DNA of 64,000 nucleotides from an uncultured Coprococcus sp. (GCA_947626675.1 CANQTC010000007.1:62001-126000), one strand, 5' to 3'; counted from the stretch's first letter, positions 28,050-36,316 are shown. The notes: generated by a model from the sequence alone, not told the origin. Program-made: numbers and translations.

Positions 28050-28808
28050 TTACCACCCCATTTCCGCAAGGAAAGCCGATAGCTTTTCGTGGCGTTCTCT
28101 GTCGTTCGGAGCGTACTTACCGAGTTCGCACTCGCCGAGTATCGAACCGTCCTTTAAATACAAAATTCGGTTTCCGCGGCGCGCGGAGCGCATATCGTGC
28201 GTTACCATAACAATGCTCTGCCCCTGTTCGTTGAACTCGGTAAGCGTGTTCAGAACGTCAAGTCCCGTTTGCGAATTCAGCGCGCCCGTCGGCTCGTCGG
28301 CGAACAGAATTTCCGGAGAATTTATCAGTGCGCGGACGATTCCGACTCTTTGTGCTTCGCCGCCCGAAATCTGCGTTGAAAACTTTCGCTGCGTTTTTTC
28401 AGAGATGTCCACCGCCGCAAAAAGCTCCTTTGCGCGTTTGATAAGCGCCGCCTTATCATGATTTACAAGAAGCCCCGCCGTCATGACATTATCAAAAACG
28501 CTCATCGAATCAATAAGATATATCTGTTGGAACACAAACCCACAGTGCTCCCGCCGAAAGACCGCCAATTCATCGGAGCTTAAGTCCGAAATAACCCGGT
28601 CAGCAAACGTAATCTTGCCCAAATTCGGCACGTCCATTCCTGAAAGCGCATATAGCAGCGTTGATTTTCCCGCACCCGAAGCGCCCATAATTACCGTAAA
28701 ATCGCCTTTGTAAAGCTCTAAATCAATATTTTTCAGAACGTGCTGCAAAGCGCCTCCGCTTGAGAAGCTTTTGCTCAACCCCTCCGTTTTTAACAATATT
28801 TCTTTCAT
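28050..28808 (-). CDS. ABC transporter ATP-binding protein (MacB/LolD/BceA type)
   Basis: A 252-residue ATPase with Walker A GASGAGKST, signature ISGGEAQRVGIVRAL, Walker B ILFADEPTGALNSQTG and H-loop VMVTHDMRSAR, all typical of the MacB/BceA group that pairs with FtsX-type permeases. It is followed without a gap by the permease gene. The upstream intergenic stretch carries phased repeats that look like response-regulator sites. GC-rich codons (gcg, cgc) contrast with the flanking operons. A role in antimicrobial-peptide resistance is inferred from the module. Confidence 0.9.
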   Translation of the reverse strand: MKEILLKTEGLSKSFSSGGALQHVLKNIDLELYKGDFTVIMGASGAGKSTLLYALSGMDVPNLGKITFADRVISDLSSDELAVFRREHCGFVFQQIYLIDSMSVFDNVMTAGLLVNHDKAALIKRAKELFAAVDISEKTQRKFSTQISGGEAQRVGIVRALINSPEILFADEPTGALNSQTGLDVLNTLTEFNEQGQSIVMVTHDMRSARRGNRILYLKDGSILGECELGKYAPNDRERHEKLSAFLAEMGW

Positions 28809-28860
28809 TGAAATACCTCCGTAATTTGTTTTTTACACGTTCTATTATTACGTTTCAATC

Positions 28861-28899
28861 CTTAAATGCCTTTAAGAAACCCTTAAATTTTCCTTAAAT
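28861..28899 (-). promoter_or_regulatory. phased direct repeats, probable response-regulator binding site
   Basis: CTTAAAT (plus-strand reading) occurs at 28861, 28882 and 28893, and a related CTTTAAG at 28870, giving a period of about 10-11 bases. OmpR-family regulators bind such direct repeats. The block overlaps the 3' end of the kinase gene and precedes the ABC ATPase gene. The assignment to the adjacent regulator is inference. Confidence 0.55.
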
Positions 28900-30157
28900 C
28901 TCCGCTAAGCATAATCAATACGGTACTCTTTAAGCCGCGTTCTCCATTTTCTATTTTCAGCTCACCTTTCATTTCCGTCATAAATCCGGACGAAATATAC
29001 AGTCCAAGTCCTGCGCCGTCAATTCCTTTCGTATTGCCGCCGCGTTTGAATTTCTCTTTCAGCAACGGCAGTTCCTCCGCACTTACCCCGCCGCCGCAAT
29101 CTTCGATATAAACGGCAAGCCGACCGTTATAAAGCGCAGCTTTTACCTCGATATCCGTATTTGCATATTTATAGGAGTTTGCGAAAATATTGTCGAAAAC
29201 CTGCTGTAAGCGAAGCCTGTCCGCATATATCATACATTCGGGTATATCGGGTATCCGCGCCTTGTGAAAATAGTCGGCGCTTTCCAGCATACCACGCAGC
29301 TCCGCGCTCAGCATATCGGCAGGAGATACCGAAAGCTGCTGCAGCTCTTCCAACGTCGCGGAAAAAAGATTTCCCACAAGCGTGTTGATATGGTCGGCTT
29401 TCAAGATTATCTGTGCGAAATTATCTCTTGTTTTTTCATTTTCGGCAAGCGCCATGCCAAGCTCTGATACCGCCTTTATACTCGCAACAGGTGTGCGTAT
29501 ATCGTGCGACAGCTTCGCAACAAGCTCCTTTTTGGAAGCGTTCGCTTTTGCTTCGGCAAGCCGCGCCGCCTTTAGCTCTGTGCGCATTATGTCAAAGCTC
29601 TCCGTAAATGCACCGAAAAGATTATGTCTGTCCATTTCAAGCGGAATGTCAAGATTTCCCTCTGCAACGCGCTCTGCGAAGCCTTTCAGCTTATGAAACG
29701 GCTTTATGGCAACGCGGTTCAGGTAAAGCGCATAACCCATGCAAACCGCAAGCTGAACTGCGGCAGCTATTCCGAAAACCGCAGCAAGCGTATTCCTGTA
29801 TCTGTTCAAAGCGCCAAAGCTATCGTTACACACGATGATTTTTCCGAGGACTATGCCTTTTTCCTCAATATCCAGAACCGTATCGCGGTGTGCGATTGCG
29901 GTATTTACACTCTCGGAAAGCCCCTCTTTCGTTCTGTAAACCACCTTGCCGCCACTGTCGATAACAACGTAATCAAGCCCGGTCTTGTTGACGTGAGAAG
30001 TCATATCGTACCAATCCTCACGAACCTGCTGCACTACTTCGTTCACAGCAACGGTATCCTGCATGGTTTCCCCATCATGGAACATAAACAAAATCAGCGC
30101 CGCTATTTCAAGTGCAAACACCGCTGTCAGCGCCCCCATAAAAATCCCCTTTTTCAT
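28883..30157 (-). CDS. sensor histidine kinase
   Basis: A 424-residue kinase with two membrane segments (about 5-25 and 125-147) around a small extracytoplasmic sensor, then a HAMP-like linker, the phospho-accepting His in KLSHDIRTPVASI, the N box FDNIFANSYKYAN, and the G boxes EDCGGGVS and GAGLGLYIS. Its start overlaps the response-regulator stop by four bases. The small sensor domain and the linkage to an FtsX-type ABC exporter are the usual setting for peptide sensing, as in the Cpr and Bce systems. The substrate is unknown. GC content is visibly raised as in the rest of this module. Confidence 0.9.
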   Translation of the reverse strand: MKKGIFMGALTAVFALEIAALILFMFHDGETMQDTVAVNEVVQQVREDWYDMTSHVNKTGLDYVVIDSGGKVVYRTKEGLSESVNTAIAHRDTVLDIEEKGIVLGKIIVCNDSFGALNRYRNTLAAVFGIAAAVQLAVCMGYALYLNRVAIKPFHKLKGFAERVAEGNLDIPLEMDRHNLFGAFTESFDIMRTELKAARLAEAKANASKKELVAKLSHDIRTPVASIKAVSELGMALAENEKTRDNFAQIILKADHINTLVGNLFSATLEELQQLSVSPADMLSAELRGMLESADYFHKARIPDIPECMIYADRLRLQQVFDNIFANSYKYANTDIEVKAALYNGRLAVYIEDCGGGVSAEELPLLKEKFKRGGNTKGIDGAGLGLYISSGFMTEMKGELKIENGERGLKSTVLIMLSGDLRKI

Positions 30158-30834
30158 CGCTTACCTCCGCAGAATTTATAGCCGTCACCCCACACAGTGA
30201 CTATATATTGGGGAGCGCCCGGTTCACGTTCTATAGCTTCTCTAATCTTGCGGATATGAACATTAAGCGTGCCGTCGCCTGTAAACTTATCCTCCCAGAC
30301 GTTCTCAAAAAGCGCCTGCTTGGAGACCACCTTATTTTGATTTTTAACAAGATACGCAAGCAGTCTGAATTCCAGTGCGGTGAGCTTTACGGGTTCTCCA
30401 TAGACATATGCCGTTTTCTCGCCAAAATCAACACGAAGCCTGCCGTCATCGTACCCAGCCGTACACTGTCCATACCGTTTAAGCACCGCTTTTACTTTGG
30501 CGAGCAGCACGCCAAGCGAATACGGCTTTTGTATGTAATCATCGCCGCCGATATTCAGTGCGATTATCTGGTCGTCATCGCTTGTACGGGCGGAGATAAA
30601 CAAAATCGGAATCGTAGTTTTCTCGCGCAGCTCCTTACATAATTGGAAACCGCTGTCATCGCCTAAGTTGATGTCCAGCAACAGTAAATCAGCGGCATTC
30701 TCCCGCAAAAATGTGCGGCACTCCTCCGCTGTATACACTACGGCGGTCGTCACCCCAAACATATTGAAGTATTCCGCAGTACTGTCCGCAAGCAGCTTTT
30801 CATCGTCTATTATAATGCAGTCGTATTTCATCAA
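30154..30834 (-). CDS. OmpR-family response regulator
   Basis: A 226-residue two-domain regulator. The receiver domain has the acidic pair in CIIDDEK, the phospho-acceptor Asp in LLLLDINLGDDSG, and the conserved Thr/Ser and Lys in FISARTS and YIQKPYSLG. The C-terminal winged helix ends with GTLNVHIRKIREAIEREPGAPQYIVTVWGDGYKF. First gene of the two-component/ABC module; GGAGG lies before the ATG. It probably binds the phased CTTAAAT repeats before the ATPase gene. Confidence 0.92.
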   Translation of the reverse strand: MMKYDCIIIDDEKLLADSTAEYFNMFGVTTAVVYTAEECRTFLRENAADLLLLDINLGDDSGFQLCKELREKTTIPILFISARTSDDDQIIALNIGGDDYIQKPYSLGVLLAKVKAVLKRYGQCTAGYDDGRLRVDFGEKTAYVYGEPVKLTALEFRLLAYLVKNQNKVVSKQALFENVWEDKFTGDGTLNVHIRKIREAIEREPGAPQYIVTVWGDGYKFCGGKR

Positions 30835-30919
30835 GGTCCTCCAGAATTGTATTTATTATTTACTATACCATATCTCAGACAGGATAACGAGTAGGAAAGT
30901 TTTGTGTATAACTTGAAAC

Positions 30920-30946
30920 AGGGCAATTCCCTAAAAGGAACTGCCC
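30920..30946 (-). terminator. hairpin over the stop codon of the second kinase gene
   Basis: GGGCAATTCC and GGAACTGCCC (one mismatch) flank a six-base loop that contains the stop codon at 30931-30933. The T run after it on the minus strand is short, so termination may be weak. Confidence 0.5.
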
Positions 30947-32331
30947 TTTCTATCTTTGTCTGCATCCTGCACACATTTCCACTGCAACGAAATACTATAA
31001 TTATCTTTCGTCTGTTTCACAATGCATTTTCCCTTCATTTGTTCCATCATAACATGAATGTTTCTGACGCCAACCCCTGTACTGTCAGATTTCTTCTTAT
31101 GCTTTATGATTCTGTTTGCAAACTGAATTGTAAAAGTATCATTTTCACAATTCACAGTCAGCACAACAGGCTCTGCCTTATCTGCATATTTTAAAATATT
31201 TGCGCTTATATTATCCAAAATCCTGCATATATAATCTGTGCATATGCGTACAGAGCCGACATGCCAGCATACCTTGCATGATGTTTCAAAGCCGTTTATA
31301 TGCAGAAAATCAATGATACCGGACAGAGCATCTTCAAATGCATACTGTATCGTACACTCTTCCAAAATTACGGTAACTTCTTCCTTTGACAACAAAAAAC
31401 GTTCAAAAAGCCGGTCTGACATACATTTTATCTGAGCCACCTTATTTCTTCCCTTATCCAAATATGCATGAAACTGCTCGTCATTTTCATATTTTCCTTC
31501 ATGAAGCAGCTCCAAATAAAGATTAAGCGCTGTAAGAGGTGTACGCAGGTCATGTGAAACTGCCACCACAAGGTCATCATTTGCCTTTCTCATTTCCTCC
31601 TGCTGCTCCATATTTTTCAAAAGTGTAAGGCGCATCTCGTTTAATCCATCGGCAAGAGAACTGATTTCGTCAGTCCCTTCTACAGTAATTTCCTTATCCA
31701 GTCCCCCTGTTTCCAATACTTTTATTTCCTGCTCCAGTTTTTTTACATAAATAATCTTTTTTCTGATAAATATCATAAAGATAATAATGAACACAATAAC
31801 GGATATCATGATTTCTGCAATCATCGCATTGATATATATTTTTCTATCGAAGCTTCCATAAAGAGAAACCTCTGCCTTACCATCTGCAAACAGAAGAGTT
31901 CGCTTTACAAACATACTGCCGCTTCCAAAACCGTCTGTCAGTACAAAACTGTCTGTCTTGATATCCTCTGCCTGATTAAGTATATTTTCCACATTTTCAT
32001 TATCTGTACAAAACATCAATTCTACGGAATTATATGTGCTGCAACCATCTTTTGAAATATGAAGCAGCAAATATTCCATATGCTTTTTATTTACCCATAA
32101 GTCAAGCTGCTTCCTGTCTGTTGTTTTGATGTTATTTTCAGAAACATATTGCTCCAACTGGCTGATTGCCTGATTACTCTTTTTTTCAATATAGGCGGCG
32201 CTGTCCAAATGTGTGCTTATGAAATATGTAACACCTGTATTCAGCGCAAAATATAACATTATTCCGGCTAAGGCAGAGAGTACGACTGCAAGTAATGTCT
32301 CTCCGATAAGACCTCGGGTTATTTTATTCAA
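30931..32331 (-). CDS. sensor histidine kinase of the thiol/iron-sulfur operon
   Basis: A 466-residue kinase with two membrane segments (about 12-33 and 168-190) and an extracytoplasmic sensor of about 135 residues between them. A HAMP domain (about 195-245), AVSHDLRTPLTALNLYLELL with the active His, and a rather degenerate ATPase domain follow; the G box reads DSTGVGVRNI. The start is a TTG with AAAGGGGT as SD, overlapping the regulator gene by eight bases. The sensor domain contains a Cys in KDGCSTYN and one in MFCTDN, so a thiol-based signal is conceivable. It is the last gene of the operon starting with the TlpA-like lipoprotein. Confidence 0.88.
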   Translation of the reverse strand: MNKITRGLIGETLLAVVLSALAGIMLYFALNTGVTYFISTHLDSAAYIEKKSNQAISQLEQYVSENNIKTTDRKQLDLWVNKKHMEYLLLHISKDGCSTYNSVELMFCTDNENVENILNQAEDIKTDSFVLTDGFGSGSMFVKRTLLFADGKAEVSLYGSFDRKIYINAMIAEIMISVIVFIIIFMIFIRKKIIYVKKLEQEIKVLETGGLDKEITVEGTDEISSLADGLNEMRLTLLKNMEQQEEMRKANDDLVVAVSHDLRTPLTALNLYLELLHEGKYENDEQFHAYLDKGRNKVAQIKCMSDRLFERFLLSKEEVTVILEECTIQYAFEDALSGIIDFLHINGFETSCKVCWHVGSVRICTDYICRILDNISANILKYADKAEPVVLTVNCENDTFTIQFANRIIKHKKKSDSTGVGVRNIHVMMEQMKGKCIVKQTKDNYSISLQWKCVQDADKDRKGSSF

Positions 32332-33034
32332 ACCGATACCCCTTTCCCCATACCGTTTTTATATGCTCCGGCATATCAGGATTTCTCTCTATCTTCCGGC
32401 GAAGCTTACGGATATGTACCATAACCGTATTATTTGAGGTGTACACATAGGGTTCCTCCCACACGCTTTCATATAAATTCCGGGCTGAAAATGTCTTCTT
32501 AGGATACTGCATCAGCAAAAGCAGGATTTTGTATTCCAGTTCCGTTAAATCCGCTTCCCTATCGTCAACCCATACCTCATTGAAAGCGGTATGAATGCGA
32601 ATGTTGTTCATCGCAATTATTGTATTTGAAAGCGTATGCGTATCCGTTTTATTTTCTTTTCCTTTATAAACATGATATCGCCGTACCAGCGCTTTGACTC
32701 TTCCCAAAAGCTCTGCATAAGAAAATGGTTTTATAAGATAATCATCTCCGCCTGCCATCAAACCAAGTAGCCTGTCCGATTCCCCTGATTTTGCAGTCAG
32801 AAACAGAACCGGAACGTATGAGCGTTTACGAATTTCCTCACAGGTCTTTATTCCTGATATGCCCGGCATCATTATATCTAATATTACCAAATCCATTTCA
32901 TCATCTAATATTGCAAGCCCATCTCTGCCATTTCCTGCCTCTTTTATGACATAGCCTTCGCTTTCCAGCAAAATTCGTATTCCCTCTCTGATATCTTCAT
33001 CATCTTCTATCAGCAAAATCGTTGTCTTATCCAT
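32324..33034 (-). CDS. OmpR-family response regulator of the thiol/iron-sulfur operon
   Basis: A 236-residue regulator: the receiver domain has LLIEDDEDIR, the phospho-acceptor in LVILDIMMPGISG, FLTAKSG and YLIKPFSYAEL. The winged-helix domain ends in NNTVMVHIRKLRRKIERNPDMPEHIKTVWGKGYRFE. GAGGAAAA precedes the ATG. It overlaps both the upstream iron-sulfur gene and the downstream kinase gene by eight bases, so the system is translated as a unit with the genes it probably regulates. Confidence 0.92.
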   Translation of the reverse strand: MDKTTILLIEDDEDIREGIRILLESEGYVIKEAGNGRDGLAILDDEMDLVILDIMMPGISGIKTCEEIRKRSYVPVLFLTAKSGESDRLLGLMAGGDDYLIKPFSYAELLGRVKALVRRYHVYKGKENKTDTHTLSNTIIAMNNIRIHTAFNEVWVDDREADLTELEYKILLLLMQYPKKTFSARNLYESVWEEPYVYTSNNTVMVHIRKLRRKIERNPDMPEHIKTVWGKGYRFE

Positions 33035-33896
33035 CGTTTTCCTCTTGTTCCGTCTGTTTTTTCTTTATATGAAAACCTAACTGTATCGCTCCTGTCGGAC
33101 ACTTTTCCCTGCATGCACCACACCTAATACATTCCATACTGTTTGGTGTTTTTACAGGATTGATATCCATATGACAAGCCTTTGCACATTTGCCGCAGCT
33201 TATACATTTCTCCTTATCAATCTCCAAATGATAAAAGCTTACCTTGTTCAGCAGTCCATAGATTGCCCCAAGCGGACACAGTACCTTACAAAAAAATCTG
33301 AAAACAAATACACTTCCTATTATAACTATCCCTAATATAACTGCTTTCAGTGAAAACAATGCGCCAAGCATCTTTTTCAGTTCCGGGTGGGTACTTAAGA
33401 GCGGAACTGCCCCAAATAATGTCCCGGAAGGACATATGTATTTGCAAAATGCAGGTGCGCCCATTCCCGCAGCATTTGTAACTGCTATCGGAAGAATAAG
33501 CACAAATACTACAAGTATCACATATTTGATATACTTTACCCATTTCGGAAGCTTGCACTTTGGCGAAGGTATCTTATGCAGCAATTCCTGTACAAGTCCA
33601 AAAGGACAGATAAATCCGCATATGAATCTTCCAAATAAAACGCCTGCCGCCAATAAAAAACCGACTACATAAAAGCTGAATTTAAAATTCATTGAACCTG
33701 ACACAACCTGAAGCGCACCGATTGGACACGATACAGAAGCCGCCGGACACGAATAACAATGAAGTCCCGGATTACAGAATCGCTTCCATTTACCTGTATA
33801 GAGTTTTCCAGTCTTCATATTGCATACATGAATATTAGACAAACCAAATGCGGCAATCTGTATCAGCTTACGTTTTACTGCCTGCCTTATCGCCAT
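33027..33896 (-). CDS. polyferredoxin-type membrane 4Fe-4S protein (NapH/CcoG-like)
   Basis: A 289-residue membrane protein with about five hydrophobic segments. It has CXXXCP motifs at the membrane edges (CGFICPFG, CKYICPSG, CKVLCPLG), an N-terminal CNPGLHCYSCPAASVSCPIG and two C-terminal ferredoxin-type clusters (CISCGKCAKACHMDINP and CIRCGACREKCP). NapH and related proteins conduct electrons between the cytoplasm or membrane and extracytoplasmic redox partners. Lying directly after genes for a CXXC membrane peptide and a TlpA-like lipoprotein, it is a likely electron donor to extracytoplasmic thiols. This role is inference. Confidence 0.85.
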   Translation of the reverse strand: MAIRQAVKRKLIQIAAFGLSNIHVCNMKTGKLYTGKWKRFCNPGLHCYSCPAASVSCPIGALQVVSGSMNFKFSFYVVGFLLAAGVLFGRFICGFICPFGLVQELLHKIPSPKCKLPKWVKYIKYVILVVFVLILPIAVTNAAGMGAPAFCKYICPSGTLFGAVPLLSTHPELKKMLGALFSLKAVILGIVIIGSVFVFRFFCKVLCPLGAIYGLLNKVSFYHLEIDKEKCISCGKCAKACHMDINPVKTPNSMECIRCGACREKCPTGAIQLGFHIKKKQTEQEENDG

Positions 33897-33900
33897 TTCA

Positions 33901-34053
33901 TCACCCCAGTCCGATACATTCGAAGCAGATATTAACTGCTTTTTTCAAAATTACGCCAACTTCACCGCGATAAAGCCCATAGACAATAAATGAAACTGCT
34001 GTCAACAAAAGTACAATCTGTATTCTTTTTTTCAGCTTTATCTTATTGTCCAT
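33901..34053 (-). CDS. CD1871A-type small CXXC membrane protein
   Basis: A 50-residue protein: basic N-terminus (MDNKIKLKKRIQ), one membrane segment, a short loop and the motif CFEC near the C-terminus. It resembles the CD1871A family of CXXC-motif proteins named after a Clostridioides difficile locus. GGAGGG lies eight bases before the ATG at 34053; a longer open frame to 34128 is rejected. It overlaps the lipoprotein gene by 11 bases and precedes the iron-sulfur gene by four, so the three proteins probably form one redox unit, with this one passing electrons by its CXXC pair. Function unproven. Confidence 0.8.
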   Translation of the reverse strand: MDNKIKLKKRIQIVLLLTAVSFIVYGLYRGEVGVILKKAVNICFECIGLG

Positions 34054-35104
34054 TGATATATCCCTCCACAAAATCTTTATATGCCTGTACATCTGCCCCC
34101 ATAACAGGCTCTCCAACCATATAACCATTTTTGTCTATAAATATTGTCGTAGGGACTCCTACCACATTACTAAGCAGTTGTGTAAAATCGTCATTTCCGA
34201 TAAGCTGTGTATAATCTGCACCCGTCTTTTCTACAATCTCTTTGGCAATATTTACCTGCTCTGTATCATCATAGCTGTTGACATCACATAAAAGTCCTAT
34301 AAGCTGAACATTTTCAGACATATTTTTGCTCCATTCAGAAAGCTCCGGAAGTTCGCCAATACAAGGCTCACAGAAAGTTCCCCATATATTCACAACCGTT
34401 AAATCCTTTCCGGCAAGCAGTTCATTCGTAACATCATTTCCATAAATATCTTTTGTGGCAAATTGAGGAAATGCTTCTTCACTTGTTGCAAAATCCTGCT
34501 TTTCTTCCTCTTCCACCGGTATATATTTAATATTCCTGACTAACTCATCAACATATCCGATACACGCTTCTAAATTACTGCTTTCTTCAGCGCTGAAGCC
34601 TTCTTTGGAAATATTGCCTTCGCGGTTAAAGAGATAGACATATCCGTCATTTTCTCCTAACAGCTCTGTATTTTCATTCATAGCTATCTCATCCAGTGTT
34701 TTACCTTCGTCTAGCTGTGCTTCGTATTCTTCTTTCTTCACAAGTAAAACAGATGCCAGAAACTGCATATCCTGCCCTTCATTCTGTCCCATATATACAA
34801 TGAAAAAAGTCCTACGGTTAAACGGGTCTGCTGCGGCTATGCCATACATACCCATATCAAGATATTCTTGCGGTATTTCTGCAACAATTCCGCAAAACGG
34901 ACATTCCGGCTCATAAGCGCCCATTTCCAAATCGGTGTTCTCACCTGAAATGTCATCTAAATTCCCATTCTCCGAGGTATCTGTAACGGACTGGGCAGTA
35001 GTTGACGACGTATCCTTTTCAGAACTTACGCCGCATCCTGTTAACCCCAGCATTGTCAATGACAAACTCATAAGCATTAAGCATCCATAAATTTTCTTTC
35101 TCAT
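34043..35104 (-). CDS. TlpA-like thioredoxin-fold lipoprotein with an extra CPFC motif
   Basis: A 353-residue lipoprotein: lipobox LTGC (Cys24), a Ser/Thr/Glu linker to about 62, then an N-terminal domain of about 140 residues with CPFC at 68-71. The C-terminal TlpA/ResA-type thioredoxin domain has WGTFCEPC (active-site CEPC at 245-248) and the cis-proline loop VGVPTTIFIDKNG. TlpA-like proteins reduce disulfides outside the membrane. The N-terminal CPFC domain is not part of standard TlpA proteins and may be a docking or metal-binding domain. First gene of a five-gene operon with the CXXC peptide, the polyferredoxin protein and a two-component system. Confidence 0.88.
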   Translation of the reverse strand: MRKKIYGCLMLMSLSLTMLGLTGCGVSSEKDTSSTTAQSVTDTSENGNLDDISGENTDLEMGAYEPECPFCGIVAEIPQEYLDMGMYGIAAADPFNRRTFFIVYMGQNEGQDMQFLASVLLVKKEEYEAQLDEGKTLDEIAMNENTELLGENDGYVYLFNREGNISKEGFSAEESSNLEACIGYVDELVRNIKYIPVEEEEKQDFATSEEAFPQFATKDIYGNDVTNELLAGKDLTVVNIWGTFCEPCIGELPELSEWSKNMSENVQLIGLLCDVNSYDDTEQVNIAKEIVEKTGADYTQLIGNDDFTQLLSNVVGVPTTIFIDKNGYMVGEPVMGADVQAYKDFVEGYINGQ

Positions 35105-35437
35105 AAACAGCCTTCTTTCTACTACAATTTATTTTATCACGTTATCAATCAACATGAACAATCATAGTTTTATGGGTAAATCTTAAATAAATATATACGA
35201 ATATCTTAATATTTCTGAAAGTATTTTTCAACATGGCAGATATGGAAACATTTTATAAACCAATTTCATCTTTACTTATTATTTTTACATGTTATACTAA
35301 AAAAAATCATAAAATTCAGGTTTACGCATTTATAACCTGTACATATGATGATATTTTTATCTAAGTCAGATAAGACTGCGATAAATGCTCCGCAAGGATG
35401 TGCGGGCAAGTTTTGAATGTAGTAGGAGAACGAAAAG
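35105..35437 (+). other. intergenic region with por promoter and structured leader
   Basis: The gap of 333 bases is divergent. TTTACT (35271-35276), 16 bases, TATACT (35293-35298) is a probable promoter for porCDAB. The leader then holds CAGGTT/AACCTG arms (35317-35339) and a GC-rich hairpin around 35388-35410 (CCGCA with TGCGG). No known riboswitch consensus was recognised. The 5' part before 35270 is AT-rich and should contain the promoter of the lipoprotein operon, which I could not place. Confidence 0.5.
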
Positions 35438-36013
35438 ATGAAAGATACTATCGAAATCAGGTGGCATGGCCGGGGAGGTCAGGGTGCCAAGACAGCAGCG
35501 CTTCTGCTTGCAGATGTTGCATTTAAAACAGGCAAATATGTTCAGGGATTTCCTGAATATGGTCCGGAAAGAATGGGCGCGCCGATTACAGCTTATAACA
35601 GAATAAGCAGCGAGCCTATCAGAGTTCATTCAAACATCTATACCCCTCAGTATGTGGTAGTTGTTGACGAATCCCTTATCGGTTCAGTTAATGTAACCGG
35701 AGGACTTCGTTCCGATGGTGCAATTATTATTAATACGCCTAAGAGTGCAGAAGAAATTACCCCTGCCCTAAACGGTTATAGCGGCAAGGTATACACGCTT
35801 GACGCAAGAGCGATATCCATGCAGACTTTAGGTAAGAATTTTCCAAATTCACCTATGCTTGCTGCAATCGTAGCTGTAAGCGGAGTTATGAATAAGGATG
35901 ATTTTCTTGCAGATATGAGGATTTCTTATCAACATAAATTTGCGAAAAAACCTGAAGTAATAGACGGAAATATGAAAGCCTTGGAGCTTGCATTCAAGGA
36001 GGTAATGAAATAA
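35438..36013 (+). CDS. porC: pyruvate:ferredoxin oxidoreductase gamma subunit
   Basis: A 191-residue subunit of the four-subunit 2-oxoacid:ferredoxin oxidoreductase, which decarboxylates pyruvate to acetyl-CoA and CO2 and reduces ferredoxin. The family motif WHGRGGQGAKTAALLLADVAF is at the start and FPEYGPERMGAPITAYNRIS follows, as in PorG/PorC proteins. AGGAG lies before the ATG. The next gene starts on its stop codon. The order gamma-delta-alpha-beta matches archaeal and Thermotoga por operons. Confidence 0.9.
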   Translation: MKDTIEIRWHGRGGQGAKTAALLLADVAFKTGKYVQGFPEYGPERMGAPITAYNRISSEPIRVHSNIYTPQYVVVVDESLIGSVNVTGGLRSDGAIIINTPKSAEEITPALNGYSGKVYTLDARAISMQTLGKNFPNSPMLAAIVAVSGVMNKDDFLADMRISYQHKFAKKPEVIDGNMKALELAFKEVMK

Positions 36014-36315
36014 TGAAAACTGATGTAAGTAAAATAAACGAAAAGAGCAAATGGCAGGATATAACGCCCGGCAATCAGATATACGGCGGCGGCACTTCAA
36101 AGGAATTTAATACAGGAGAATGGAGAACCTCCACACCTGTGCTTGATGAAGACAAATGCGTACATTGTCTGCTGTGCGCCCCAGTCTGTCCTGACAGTTG
36201 TATCCCCGTTGCAGACGGCAAACGTCTTGCATTTGACCTTGAGCATTGTAAAGGCTGTGGTATCTGTGCATACCAGTGTAAATTTGGCGCAATATCTATG
36301 AAGGAGGGCAAATAA
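36013..36315 (+). CDS. porD: pyruvate:ferredoxin oxidoreductase delta subunit (2x 4Fe-4S ferredoxin)
   Basis: A 100-residue iron-sulfur subunit. Two ferredoxin-type motifs are evident, CVHCLLCAPVCPDSCI (first) and CKGCGICAYQCKFGAI (second), each suited to a 4Fe-4S cluster; the second motif ends with CK in place of CP. Both carry electrons from the TPP site to free ferredoxin. Its ATG overlaps the porC stop by one base (TAATG), and porA follows one base after its stop, showing tight coupling. Confidence 0.92.
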   Translation: MKTDVSKINEKSKWQDITPGNQIYGGGTSKEFNTGEWRTSTPVLDEDKCVHCLLCAPVCPDSCIPVADGKRLAFDLEHCKGCGICAYQCKFGAISMKEGK

Positions 36316-36316
36316 A

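Noticed and set aside
35300..35437. TPP riboswitch before the TPP-dependent por operon
   Set aside because: The conserved CUGAGA and ACC-UGAACCUGA-type sequences of the TPP class are absent.
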